Below, piece by piece: positions 9,790 to 19,500 of a stretch of 64,000 nt of DNA. The DNA comes from Vicugna pacos (lineage: Eukaryota > Chordata > Mammalia > Artiodactyla > Camelidae). Positions within the stretch are counted from its first letter, which is position 1. Every line of letters starts with the position of its first letter. Under the pieces are notes generated by a model, which did no database searches, had not been told where the DNA came from, and worked only from the letters and a program-made list of their open reading frames with translations. Position numbers and translations under genes: made by a program. The stretch is taken from positions 59,769,701-59,833,700 of the forward strand of contig NC_132999.1 of the NCBI RefSeq assembly GCF_048564905.1, read 5' to 3'.

Positions 9790-10332
9790 CCAAGCCCTAT
9801 ACTCAGAGTTTCACCTAGATTTCTCACTGGCCTCCCACTCCACTCAGAGGAAAGCCAGCATCCTTCCAAAAACCCCTGTGATGCCACCTGGTCTGCCCTC
9901 TTCTCCCATGACACCCACCCCCACCACTGTCTCTGCTCCCCCAACACTGACCTCTTCACCCTTCCTCCATCACCAAGCGTGCTCCTTCCCACATTGTGCT
10001 GCCCGCGCCTTCTGGCCCCAACCCTCCTTCCCTGGACATCTGTTTGGCCCACTTTGCTCCATCCCCATCTCCATGCATCCTGCCCTGACCCCTCGCCCCC
10101 ATTTAATCCCTCAGCCTGCTGCTCCGGGGTGCTCAAAGCTTGTGCGTGCACGTGTGCCTGCATGCATACACACATATGCCCTGCCTCCCACCCTCAGGAG
10201 GCGTCTTGTCCTGGTCATCTTTCTCTTGTCCCTTAAACATACCATAGCATTAACTCACTCGGTACGTGTGTTGTCTGTCTCCCATTAAGGCAGGAATCAT
10301 ATTAGGTTCTCCGTGAATATTTGTTGTCTCAG
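9790..10332 (+). mobile_element. L2 LINE 3' region, sense
   Basis: The order follows the L2 3' end: a pyrimidine-rich coding remnant, then TCATCTTTCTCTTGTCCC, a 'cttatcacc'-like block, CTGTCTCCCATTAAGGCAGG and GTGAATATTTGTTG at the end. The overlapping frames here (134-167 codons on both strands) are decayed retroelement or chance frames. Confidence 0.7.
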
Positions 10333-10392
10333 TAAAGGAATCTTCACAATAGCCTGTTATTATCTCCACGTCACCGACAAGGAAACTGAGGC
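10333..10392 (-). mobile_element. MIR SINE, antisense, left part split by a SINE
   Basis: CTTCACAATAGCCTGTTATT and CAAGGAAACTGAGGCAGAAG are antisense MIR core words. The element resumes at 10609 after the camelid SINE insertion. Confidence 0.8.
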
Positions 10393-10608
10393 AGAAGGAG
10401 GTTCAGGGGGGAGGGTACAGCTCAGTGGTAGAGCGCGTGCTTAGCATGCATGAGGTCCTGGGCTCAATCTCCAGTACCTCTTCTAAATGTAAATAAATAA
10501 ACCTAATTGCCTCTCCCCCCTCCACACCAAACAAAAAGAAAAAAAGAAAAAAGAAAACAGGGAAGGAAAATTTAATATAAATTTAAAAAAAGAGAAGAAG
10601 GAGGTTCA
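10393..10608 (+). mobile_element. Camelid tRNA-Ala-derived SINE (Vic type) with 13-bp target-site duplication
   Basis: The SINE body covers about 10406-10595. The 5' head copies tRNA-Ala: box A in TACAGCTCAGTGG, GCTTAGCATGCATGAGG around the former anticodon, and box B in GGGCTCAATCTCC. The tail has TAAATAAACCTAATTGCC then A-rich DNA. A perfect direct repeat, AGAAGGAGGTTCA, flanks it at 10393-10405 and 10596-10608. It is inserted in an antisense MIR. It uses the L1 machinery for movement and has no protein of its own. Confidence 0.95.
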
Positions 10609-10690
10609 ACATCTCACCCAGGGCCACACAGGCGTTAGGTGACCCTGGAGCTGAGCTCTTATGCAGCCCGTTGCCCAGGAAGGACAAGCC
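10609..10690 (-). mobile_element. MIR SINE, antisense, right part
   Basis: ACATCTCACCCAGGGCCACA and GGTGACCCTGGAGCTGAGC continue the MIR that was interrupted at 10393. The join across the SINE restores the usual MIR order. Confidence 0.75.
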
Positions 10691-10769
10691 TGGGTCCCAG
10701 CCTGTGTGGTTGGAGTTGATGCAAAGCTGTCCTGCGGGGTCTGATGGAGCGATCCCCGTTAGCGGTGTG

Positions 10770-10985
10770 GGTAGGGCACCAGGCAGGCCTGGTGCAAACC
10801 CAGACTTACTTCCTAACGCTGAGTCAGTGTGAGCGGTTACATGTTCTCAACTTGTCTTGGTCTAGTCATCCACGAAATGGCACCTACTTCCTAGAGCCGG
10901 GTGAGGATTCAGTGAGTTAATGCTTCTAGCCGATACAACGCCTGTGTGTGCCAAGTGTTCAGTAAGTGACCCCTTCTAAGGAGTC
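10770..10985 (+). mobile_element. MIR SINE, sense, diverged
   Basis: GTGCAAACCCAGACTTACTT, TCTAGTCATCCACGAAATGG, GTGAGGATTCAGTGAGTTAA and GCCAAGTGTTCAGTAAGTGA follow the sense MIR order. Confidence 0.7.
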
Positions 10986-11855
10986 TAATAAACATTCCCT
11001 GTGTTCTGAAGGTGGCAGGGCCACCCTGCTAGGCTATCTGATGGGTGGACTAGCCAGCCAGTGGGTAGATCTGACTGGGGAGCCCATGTGTGACCATGGG
11101 GCCATGTGCCAACTCCACTGATTCAGTGGGTCCCAGCCCCAGGTGGAAGCCCCTGTTGTGTCTTGGTCCTCGGCGAGGTGTGGCCAGGGGAGTCTGCTCC
11201 CGGTACCCTAAATGTTCCAAGTTTGTCCAACATCTGCTTCTTGTTGTAAATTTGGTTGGCATTCTGACGTTCCCACATTCTGTTGTGCTTCCCTGGGTGG
11301 AAGAGAAAGAGAAAGAAAGAAGGACAGAACCCTGGGACACACCCATGGAAGGGGTAGCACTTGGGGGCCCCCCTCCCACCATGACCCCAGGGGGCTTGGG
11401 GAGGGGACAAAGGAGGAGAGGACTGAACCAGGCCACACACATATGTCCCCTTCTCAAGCCTAACAGGCAGGAAGAAAAGGGGCTCACTTCTCCCAGGCCT
11501 GGGAGGGTTCGTCTACATCCAACCACCAAGCTTAAAGGGGATCTTGCAAGTGCTCAGAAAATCGGGGTGGAGTGGGGGCATCAACGCATGTGCAGATGAG
11601 CAGGCAAGCCCATCTCTGGGGACTGGAGAGAGCTGGTGAGTTGGAAGTTCCCACCTAAGACAGTCACCCCTACATGGGTCCCATGTGGCCCAGGTGGAGG
11701 TGAGCCAGCAGTCAGACCCTGGGCGACAGGGCTCTTCTGTCCTACCGACCATGGCCATGAAGAGGATAATGGTCCCTCAGATGCTGCTTCCCAAGTCCCT
11801 AGCGGAGACAGCCTCGTGCCAGCAGCACCTCCCCGACACACATATACCTTGAGGA
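10986..11855. other. Unique sequence, no gene recognised
   Basis: Long opposing frames at 11050-11599 (159 and 169 codons) overlap each other on opposite strands and carry Pro/Gly/Ser-rich or Arg/Lys/Glu-rich low-information sequence. No exon-like boundary or domain was seen. Confidence 0.5.
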
Positions 11856-11859
11856 ACCA

Positions 11860-12060
11860 CTGCCTCTAATCAGCATCCACTGAGTAATCAATACCCTCAT
11901 TTTTTGCCTCTAAACGGCCAAGGAAGATGATCATTAAATACTCATGTAGTAATTCAACAAATCACAGCCTTTAAACCATTTCAAAGAAGAAAACCTGGGC
12001 TTACACCCAGCCTCGATCACTCCTTACGGATTTCTTGAGCTGAATACCAAATCTCCTTCA
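11860..12060. promoter_or_regulatory. Candidate conserved non-coding element
   Basis: Non-repetitive AT-rich island with CTAATCAGCATCCAC, GAGTAATCAATACCC, GATCATTAAATACTC and GTAGTAATTCAAC, that is, repeated HOX/PBX-like (TAATCA, ATCAAT) words. No coding sign. Weak, inference only. Confidence 0.3.
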
Positions 12061-12219
12061 GCAGGCAGAGGAGCGCAGTGGGAAAGGCGGCGTGGTGGTG
12101 GCAGCAGTGGAGGCTCCATCTCTGCGGAGAAGCAGGGAAGCAGCCCTTGTGCCAGGAGGTTTCCCAGGAAAGCGCTTTGAAAGAAGGAGGTGTTGAGGGG
12201 AGACGGGGTGGGGGACAAG

Positions 12220-12400
12220 CTCTGAATCTATGAATTAAACATTTGCTGAGCTCTTTCAAAGCAGCTGCTACCAAAGAGGGGAAGTGCTTTAATTAATAAA
12301 GCACAGTCAGGGAGAGGGAGCTGTTTTCTGACGCTGCGCCCCAGGGCTCCAAAGGCGAGATAAACAAAGCAGAAGCCAGCCAGCTACTTGGTGCTGACAC
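12220..12400. promoter_or_regulatory. Candidate non-coding element with a homeodomain-centred inverted repeat
   Basis: Non-repetitive. At 12284-12304 an 8-bp inverted repeat (GTGCTTTA / TAAAGCAC) flanks ATTAA, so the whole site contains TTTAATTAATAAA. Downstream, GAGATAAACAAAGCAG has GATA- and forkhead/SOX-like words. The setting resembles an enhancer. Inference only. Confidence 0.3.
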
Positions 12401-12547
12401 AGGGAGGCGCGACGCTCCTCTCTCAGGGTCTGGGCCAGGCTGGCTGCTCAGGGGTCCATTCCCCCCAAGAGAGGTGGGGAATGAATGTCTTTTTCTGGCC
12501 TCAAGGCCAGCCCAGAGCCAAGGGCACCTGCCCCATGGGAGAACCTG

Positions 12548-12690
12548 GAGATGTAGCAGAAAGAGCACTGAACTGGGAGTCCTCAGACTGGTACTCCATT
12601 GTTGGCTCTAAGTTGCTGTGTGGCCTTGCGTAAGTCACTTCCTCTCTCTGGACCTTGGTTTTCTCATCCAGGGTTCTCAGACTGGGTTCT
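12548..12690 (+). mobile_element. MIR SINE, sense
   Basis: GCAGAAAGAGCACTGAACTG, GTTGCTGTGTGGCCTTGCG, AGTCACTTCCTCTCTCTGG and GGTTTTCTCATCC follow the sense MIR order from the tRNA-like head through the core. Confidence 0.85.
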
Positions 12691-12949
12691 GGGGAACCAT
12701 TAGGTTCTTGAAAGTTGCCTCAGGGCTGCCTCTGGTAGTGGAGGTGCAGGTAGGTGGGGCTCTGAGTCCCAAACCCAGCTTCGGCCAGAGCAGCTTGGCT
12801 TTAGTCTGCTAACTTATTAACAGGCTTCATGTAAGATGTCCTTTGAAGAAAGAACACTGCAGTTTAAAAAAAAAAGAAAGAAAACCATTGGCTTAGATGT
12901 TTTCTCCTATCTCTTCGGGAGCCTGCGCCTCAAAGCTGAACAATTCCCA

Positions 12950-12967
12950 GTTGGCCGGCCGGCCAAC
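12950..12967. repeat. 18-bp perfect GC-rich palindrome
   Basis: GTTGGCCGGCCGGCCAAC is identical to its reverse complement over 18 bases. It lies in otherwise unique sequence. No function is assigned. Confidence 0.9.
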
Positions 12968-13344
12968 ATCAGTCATGACCAAGCACCTGGCATGTGCCAG
13001 GTGCTGGGAGGGCTGCAAAAAAGGATAAGGAGGCCCTACATTCTTCCAAGGGGGATTCTAGTCTAATCCAGATGTGGCTGATACGTGGCACACCTACCAC
13101 TACTTCTGCCATTAGGCCCGTGGCAGACATTACTAATCAATCACAGCTCTCTCTCCCACAGAGGTCAAATGTGACCTCAAACTTTTTCTCAACCCAGTGC
13201 TCTAGGCAGCTGCTACCAATCAGTTGGCCCCAGTACATGAAATGAGACCGTTCCTGACCCTCTCTGGTCAGTTCTAACAAACAGAAGTTTTCCAGGACAT
13301 AATGGGCTGCTTTGCTGAGGAGTAAGAATCCCATTCCTGTGTGT

Positions 13345-13912
13345 TCATTCAGTCAACAGGTATTCACTGAGCACCTACTGTATGCCAGGCACAGCTTTAA
13401 GGAGACAGCAGTCCTTGCAGCTCTTGTGGTAGGAAGAGGGGGTGGATGGTAAAGATATAAACAAATTAAAAAGGAAAAATATCTCACATAGTGAAAAGTG
13501 ATGTAGACAATTAAAATAGAGTGGTGGGAGAGAAAGGGATTGGCTGGCTACTCTACTTTGGGTGGACAGAGCAGGCTTCTTTGAGGTGGTGACATGTAAG
13601 GAGAAATATAAATAATGGGAAGTAGACAGTTAAGCAAAGGTCTGCGGGGAAGTGCATCCTCCACAGAGGGAACAGTCAGTGCAAAGGCCCTGAGGCAGGA
13701 CAGAGACTGGTGTGTTGGAGGAACAACAGGAGGCCCCTGGGGCTAGGGCCTAGGGGAGAAGAAGGAGATATAGGATGAAGGCAGATGGGGGCCAGATCTC
13801 GTGGGTCTTTCTGGATCATTGTCAGGAGTTTATCTGAGTCTAAGAGCAGTAGAAGGGAAGTGACAGGGTCTGATTTATGTTTTAGAAAGATCTTTCAGCA
13901 GGAGCTGAACAA
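13345..13912 (-). mobile_element. L2 LINE 3' region, antisense
   Basis: It opens with GTTCATTCAGTCAACAGGTA and CACCTACTGTATGCCAGGCA (the antisense L2 3' end). Next come a block ending GTGCAAAGGCCCTGAGGCAG, GCCAGATCTCGTGGGTC, and finally TGACAGGGTCTGATTTATG with GAAAGATC. All are in the order expected for a reverse-complemented L2 tail of about 570 bp. Confidence 0.85.
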
Positions 13913-14605
13913 TTCCCTGTTGGGGCTGTGAAAGAAGGTTTTTTTCCTAGGAACGTGTTGATATTGGTGAGCCCAGCTTTATAATTCAGTGTTCTTGCTG
14001 GTTCCTGGTCAAATATTGAAGAAGGCTGGATCTGGGTGTCTTTACACCTCTACTTCTGGAGATTTCCACCTGGGGAGCCTCCTCCTTTCGCTTCAAAGCT
14101 TCTCCCACTGTAGTGCCCTCTCTGAGCCCCATTCCAGCTGACACTCCTCAGTTTCTGTGCCCCATTTCCTTTCCAACACTCTCACTCATCAAAACTGGCA
14201 TTTCCTGCATGCTGCCTCCTCAATATCCAGCCAACAAATTCAGCAATTCATCTCTGCTGATGTTGAAGTGGGTGGATTTCAAGTGGGTTCATGGGTTCCC
14301 TGCCCGGGTCATTCATGGGATGGGGAGAGTAGGGGTGGGGAGGGAGGTCCAGAGATACCACCTTAACCTAAGGAAGTGAATATACCTAAGGGGAGAGGAG
14401 ATTTGAAAGCAAATACAGTAAATTTCAAATTATATCTCAAGTGGCTCAGTCTACGTGTGGGACATGCCGTAGGTCCAAACCCATCCCTCCGTGGATCTCC
14501 AGTACACACCTCTGGGCGCTCTCACTGGCTCCTCCCAACCCAAGCCAGCCACGGACCCTAAGGGGCCACAGATTGATTACAAGGATCCCCCCACACACAC
14601 ACACA
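13913..14605. other. Unique sequence ending in a short (CA)n
   Basis: No gene is recognised. A short CA run lies at about 14591-14607. Confidence 0.5.
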
Positions 14606-14609
14606 CATT

Positions 14610-14760
14610 CACAGATTGCCAGCAGATTAAATAATGTGTTTCGCCCGTCTATGCAAGAGCGTTTTCAAGGGTATGAAGATGTTCTGATTCATTAAGGGTA
14701 AATTCATGTATGTGTCTTGGCAGGATTCATAGTCACTTACTGTCACATGGAACGTTCTCA
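14610..14760. promoter_or_regulatory. Weak candidate conserved non-coding element
   Basis: Non-repetitive AT-rich stretch with GCAGATTAAATAATGTG, CTGATTCATTAAGGG and TAAATTCATGTATG. Composition is similar to the other islands in the first half of the window. Confidence 0.22.
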
Positions 14761-15329
14761 GTCAGCGAGTGGGAATGCAGAGCCAGTGTCGACGGGGACC
14801 CTGTGACTGGACGGACGTTGAATCAAGGGGCGTCACAGAATGTGTTCATGATATTCTGTTAGGTTGGGGTCAGTGGGGAGCAGTTCACAAAGAAACATGT
14901 ACAGTAGGAGACCCTGTTCGTAAACACAGAGACAGGACCAGAAAGCCACAGCACACATGAAGACTGATAGGATTTATAAGCTATTTTAATTTTTCTCTTT
15001 GTGCTCATCTTTTTTCTCAATATTCTACCATGAAGATGTGTCACTTAAACCAAATTATATAAAAGGAAGGGGAGCTCAAGGTGGAAAAGAGGCAGAACCA
15101 CAGGATACCAGTGGAGAATTCCACCCCCACCCTCCTCCCGTATATCCTGATTGGGGTGGGGGCAGCAGGACGCGGTGAGGGGGCCTGGGTCTGCCTGGCC
15201 CCTCCCCGCTAGTTCCGGAGCTGGGCGGGAGGGGTGGACAAAAGGTACAGCCCAGGCAGTGGGGGGAGTGGGAGGCCCTGGGCCACAGGATGGCTCTGAG
15301 GGGGACTGGAGGAAACTCTCCCCAACATC
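14761..15329. other. Unique sequence, no gene recognised
   Basis: AT-rich at about 14960-15065, then GC-rich. No repeat family was recognised. Confidence 0.45.
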
Positions 15330-15545
15330 AATCTCTCTTGCCCCCAAATTGGCCTTCTTGGGGCAAAAAGGCTTTGGCTCAGATGAAAAAAACAAAATCC
15401 TATATTCTCATTCTGATCTGGGGAATGAAAGTCTATATAAAACAGCTTCTTATCAGCAGCTCCGACTTTATACTTTCGAGGCTCTTTATTTCACTCTGCT
15501 GGCAAATTTCTCCCGACAATTACTGCCTTTGAGGAGCCCGCCAGG
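15330..15545. promoter_or_regulatory. Candidate conserved non-coding element
   Basis: A non-repetitive segment that changes sharply from GC-rich flanks to words such as AAAACAAAATCCTATATTC, GTCTATATAAAACAGC, TCTTATCAGCAGC (GATA-like) and CCCGACAATTACTGCC. TATATAAAA at about 15432-15440 looks like a TATA box, but no transcript signal was found downstream. Confidence 0.3.
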
Positions 15546-16609
15546 CTGCGGCGGCGGGTAGCTTCACATCCTGCCTGTAGGAGACACAGAGCCAGGTCCC
15601 CTTCGAGGGCAGGACAGATGGTGGGCGATGGCGGCGGGAGAGCTTCGGGTGATGCCCAGGCCCCTCCTTGCTGCCGGGAGGAAGGCCACCTGCTGCTGAG
15701 AAGCCAGGTGGGGACGGGGACTCTGCGTGTGAGACACACTCTGAGCCTGAGGGTGTGTGGGAAGAAAGCATGGCTGGGATCCCCTGCCCAGTTGCCCTAC
15801 AGAGTGGGGTTGTGGTCTGGCTCTGGACTTCCAGGCCCAGTGCTTCAGGTCACTTCAGGGGCTGCCTCAGTCTTCTCCGGCATCAGTGTTGGAGGTGGGC
15901 TTGGGCAAGGATGGAGGCAGCAGCCGGGGGCACCATGGCACTGTCCCAGCCATCTCCTCTGTGCCCCACTGGGGGCTGAAACAGGCTCCCAACGCCTGCC
16001 TCCCTGAGCTGCAGGAGAAAGTCCCTGGGGAGCAGGTGAAGCCGGCCGCTGCAGGTGGTAGAGGCAGTGGCAGCTGACGCGGTGATTTGTGTGTTCCTGG
16101 GTGAGAGATTGGGGCCTTACTGGATGCCTATGCCCTCCAGTCTGCTGCTTCTGGCCCGGCAGCAGGGCAGTTATTAGCGGAGCATCCTCCCCTGCACAGA
16201 GGAGATCCAAAGCCGCCAGGTGGGCCTCTTGGCAGGGGCGGTCCAGGCCAGCCAGCCATTGCAATGTGGACAGCCACCTCCATGGTGGCATAGGCGAGTG
16301 GCCCAGGGGTCAGTGAAAGCTGAGGACCTGGGCTGGTCAAGGGCCAGCCCCACCCCCAGTGGGAACATCAGCTGGTTCTCAGGGGTATTTGCTGTTGAGA
16401 CACATCAACCAAGTCTCTGTATATATCCCACTGGCCATCCTCCACCTCGGGCGGAGGGCTTGCCGTGGACCCAGGACCCACTCCCCTGGGACCCATTCCC
16501 TGGGCACACCGGTTTTACAGACAAAGGGCTTTGGTTCTGGGCCAATCCACACCCCCCTCTTGATTAGCTCCATCAAATTGTCTCAGGTCAGGGCAGAAAT
16601 GAGCCATCC
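15546..16609. other. GC-rich unique sequence, no gene recognised
   Basis: Many overlapping frames exist on both strands (up to 148 codons) because stop codons are scarce in GC-rich DNA. None shows a domain, and opposing frames exclude each other. Confidence 0.5.
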
Positions 16610-16700
16610 ATCCACTTAGCAAGTCTCTGCTAAGAACCTATGAGGTTCTAGGCACGAGGACACAGCCGGGAGCAAGACAGGGCAGCTGCCCTCCTGGGTC
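16610..16700 (-). mobile_element. Short L2-like 3' end, antisense
   Basis: TGCTAAGAACCTATGAGGTTC and CTAGGCACGAGGACACAGCC, with a block ending GAGCAAGACAGGGC, resemble antisense L2 3' end words ('ctaggcactggggatacagc', 'gaacaaaacagac'). Confidence 0.5.
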
Positions 16701-16964
16701 ACGTCTTATTACCTGTGAAGACCCGGCTCCAGCTCCAGGGCCTGGCAATAGGAGGTTCCCCCGACACTCCTGCTAAAGAAAACGAAAACCTTCTCTCCAA
16801 CCCCGGCCCGTGTATTGCCTTCACAGTCTTTCTCCTGGGTAGAGTAGAGCAGAGCAAACATCAATGGAGAGGATGCGGATGCCCCTCCCCAGATGACGAG
16901 CTCCCAGGGCAGGGGGGGGTGCTCATTCTGTTCCCTGGCATCCCCAGCCCAGCGCCTCACACTG

Positions 16965-17399
16965 TCATTCATTCACCCCCTAAATGGCTTCTGAACACCT
17001 ATGGTGTGTTCGGTACTGTTTTAGACACTGAAAGTACATCAACAAACAAAACAAAGTCCCTGCCCTCGTGGAGGTCCATTCTCCTGGGGGGAGAGCAATG
17101 ATAAACAACTAAATAAGAAAAGCACTGCATGTTAAAGGCAATAAGTGCTCTGGGGCAAAATGACGCCTGAAAGCAGGCGGGAGTTGCAATAGGACTTAAA
17201 TAGGGTGGCCAGGGCCGTCCTCCGGGAAAGGGAGACATCCAAGCAAAGATAGAAAGAAATGAGGGCGTGTGCTGTGGGGATGTATGAAGGCAAAGTTACC
17301 CTGAGGCAGGAATGTCGCAGGGGCAGCACGCTGCAGGCGTGGCCGGAGCAAGTGAGGGACGGGGAGGGGAGGGAGGGAGGGGGGGAGTCTCTATCAGGC
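16965..17399 (-). mobile_element. L2 LINE 3' region, antisense, left part
   Basis: GTCATTCATTCACCCCCTAA, TGGTGTGTTCGGTACTG, CAACAAACAAAACAAAGTCC and GATAAACAACTAAATAAG follow the antisense L2 3' end. The tail of this part includes a G-run-rich stretch at 17359-17387. The LTR beginning at 17400 interrupts it. Confidence 0.75.
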
Positions 17400-17851
17400 T
17401 GTACTGGGTTCAGAGGTGGCCCCCCAAAGACATGTCCACATCCTAATCCCCAGAACCTGTGACTCTGACCTTACTAGGAAAAAGGGTCTTTGCACATAAT
17501 TAAATCAAGGATCTTGAAATAAGGAGATCATTCTGGATGATCTGGGTGGGCTCTAAATCCAACGACAATTGTCCTTATGCAAGACAGGCAGACAGAACAG
17601 GAGAGGATACAGAGACAGAAGAAGAAGGCAAAGTGAAGGCGGAGGGAGAGGCCGCCACGAGCCAAGGAATGCCAGCGGCCACCAGGAGCCGGAAGAGGTG
17701 AGGAAGGACTCGCCCCATGGAGAGAGTGTGGCCCTGTTGACACCTTGATTTTGGGCCCCTGGGCTCCAGAATTATGAGAGAATACATCTCTGTTGTTCAA
17801 AGCCACCGCGTGTGTGATCATTTGTCACTGTAGCCACAGGAAACACGTATG
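17400..17851 (+). mobile_element. MLT1-type solo LTR (ERVL-MaLR)
   Basis: An ancient solo LTR fossil about 450 bp long. Recognisable words in order are CCACATCCTAATCCCCAGAA, TGGATGATCTGGGTGGGC, GAGCCAAGGAATGCCAGCG, TTGACACCTTGATTTTGGG and TTGTTCAAAGCCACCGC. It starts near TGTACTGG and ends near CACGTATG. It is inserted in an antisense L2. Placental-mammal age (inference). Confidence 0.85.
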
Positions 17852-18015
17852 GAGACCACAATAAGGGATCCAGCCGTCGCTATGGAAAGGGAACCCATGG
17901 AGAGCTGTGAACAGCGGGGAGATGTGCATGGGTGCCTAGTTCACTGAACACAGGTGACGGGAGGCCACAGTAGTAATCCAAGAGGGCCCTTGGGGAACAA
18001 GCGTTGAATGTTGAG
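17852..18015 (-). mobile_element. L2 LINE, antisense, right part
   Basis: GGCCACAGTAGTAATCCAAG and neighbouring words match the antisense L2 block 'ggctattgcagtaatccagg'. It is probably the continuation of 16965-17399 beyond the LTR. Confidence 0.5.
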
Positions 18016-18184
18016 GGTGGGGCACAGGGGTAAGGGCTTATAGGGGACCCAAGATACCCCCAGGACTTGGCACCTGCCCTCTGAGGGCTCATCACCCATG
18101 ACCCAGTAGGGAGCGCGAACTAGAGACCAGTCATCTGTGTGGAGGACTCACACATGGTCAAACTAATACAAGAGGGACAAATAG

Positions 18185-18420
18185 CATGATGATGCATTTA
18201 CTGAACACTTGCCATGAGCCAGGCCCCTTGCTAAGCCCTTTTCATATGTGGTCTCGTTTCAGCCTCATAAGACTTAAAGAAGGCAGGTACTGTTGTCCCC
18301 ATTTCACAGATGAAGAAACTGAGGCTTGCTCAAAGGCATAGAGCTGGCGAGGGTCAGAGCTAGAATCTGAACCAGCTCGGTCTGGGGTCAAAGCTGAGAT
18401 CCTCTTGTGTCTGGAGCAGT
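18185..18420 (-). mobile_element. MIR SINE, antisense, nearly full length
   Basis: ACTGAACACTTGCCATGAGC, CAGCCTCATAAGACTTAAAG, CCCCATTTCACAGATGAAGA and AACTGAGGCTTGCTCAAAGG give the full antisense MIR order. Confidence 0.9.
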
Positions 18421-18429
18421 GGAGGGAAA

Positions 18430-18512
18430 ATCACGGGAAAGGAAGGAAAGGAACTTAGCCAAGGTTATGCGGGCAATAGGGGCAGAGTCAGCGCTCGAAC
18501 TCAGGACCTCCA
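18430..18512 (-). mobile_element. Second antisense MIR fragment
   Basis: AACTTAGCCAAGGTTATGCG and GAGTCAGCGCTCGAACTCAG match the antisense MIR tRNA-related end. It lies directly after another MIR, so either two copies are adjacent or one copy has been partly duplicated. Confidence 0.65.
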
Positions 18513-18865
18513 TGGTTCACAAAACGTGATTCGTGTGTATAGGAGGTGCTGGCACAGCAGATACCTGCCAGAGTGGCAGGAACTATGGGGAATTCAGAAG
18601 CAGGGAAACTGGCCAAGGGTGAGTGGAGAATGTCTTCTCCAAGCACATGGGTTTCAGCTCTTGGGGAGCCAAGAGGGCATCGGGCGTGTGGACCCAGATG
18701 GGAGAGGTGAGCCCTCCAGTCCTGCCTGCCCTGCGCTGACCACCAGGGTCCCTGACAGCTGACCCAGGCCATCCCTACCTCCACCAAGCCCGGGCCCCAG
18801 GCCAGTGAGACGACGAGGGGCCCTCAGATAGAGACCAGTAGCCAAAGCCAAGAGCCACCTGGGTC
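18513..18865. other. Unique sequence, no gene recognised
   Basis: No recognisable element. Opposing frames of 99 and 78 codons overlap. Confidence 0.5.
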
Positions 18866-18867
18866 CT

Positions 18868-19065
18868 GATGATTTTCATTGGCTCCGCCTCCCACCTCTC
18901 CCCTTCCTCTGGATTAATATTATCCTCACGGCCTGAGCAAAATTAGCCACATGCTGACAGCTTATTTTTAATTGTTTCCAAATATGCATCCTAATTATTA
19001 TGCAGTTCTAAATAGGAAGTGATGGCTGGAGCGGAGAGTTTGTGTCGGTGACACGAGGAATGAGG
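18868..19065. promoter_or_regulatory. Strong candidate conserved non-coding element
   Basis: It begins with CATTGGCTCCGCCTCCC (reverse CCAAT plus GC-box words). It continues with GGATTAATATTATCC, AAAATTAGCCACATGC, GCTGACAGCTTATTTTTAATTG, AAATATGCATCCTAATTATTATGC and TTCTAAATAGGAAG. These include PITX/OTX-like (GGATTA), MEIS-like (TGACAG), POU-like (ATATGCAT) and homeodomain (TAATTATTA) words packed in 130 bp. No repeat match, no coding frame. Enhancer-like by composition. Confidence 0.45.
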
Positions 19066-19435
19066 GATGACACGTTCCCAGCAGCTGCCGCCAGGACCCT
19101 GGGCCCCGCCTTCTCACCTGGCGTTTTGTCTCTTCTTGTAGCTGTTACTAATAACTACATCAGGCCAGAAAGTGGAGCCGGGAGCTGACACCTTCCATAA
19201 AACAACCGTGGAGATTGGGCCCTGGGGAGGCCTGGCTGATGGGCAGAAGAGAAATGGATCATGGCGTGGAGGTGGCGCTGAGGGCAGCCCTGGCGCAGGG
19301 AGCACATGCGTGTGCCTAGCCGGGCCCTGCGCTGTCCACGGGCTGCTGACATGGGAGGGCGTGTTAACAGGGAACCTGGGGGGCAGGACAGGAAAATGCA
19401 GAGAGCAGGTGCCTGGCCCCGCCCCTCCATCTCAG

Positions 19436-19443
<8 letters not shown>
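19066..19443. other. Unique sequence, no gene recognised
   Basis: GC-rich with chance frames on both strands. There is an AT-rich patch near 19140-19165 (CTGTTACTAATAACTAC). Confidence 0.45.
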
Positions 19444-19476
<33 letters not shown>

Positions 19477-19500
19477 ACACACACACACACACACACACAC
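19444..19500. repeat. (CA)n dinucleotide microsatellite
   Basis: About 28 CA units with a single interruption near 19471. Pure enough to be polymorphic. Confidence 0.97.

Noticed and set aside
10406-10480. tRNA-Ala-like sequence
   Set aside because: It is the head of a camelid SINE with tail and target-site duplication. The same head recurs at 21437, 26158 and antisense at 51073. Not a functional tRNA gene.
15428-15442. TATA-box-like TATATAAAA as a promoter
   Set aside because: No initiator, downstream exon or transcript evidence can be read from sequence. Kept only within a low-confidence island.
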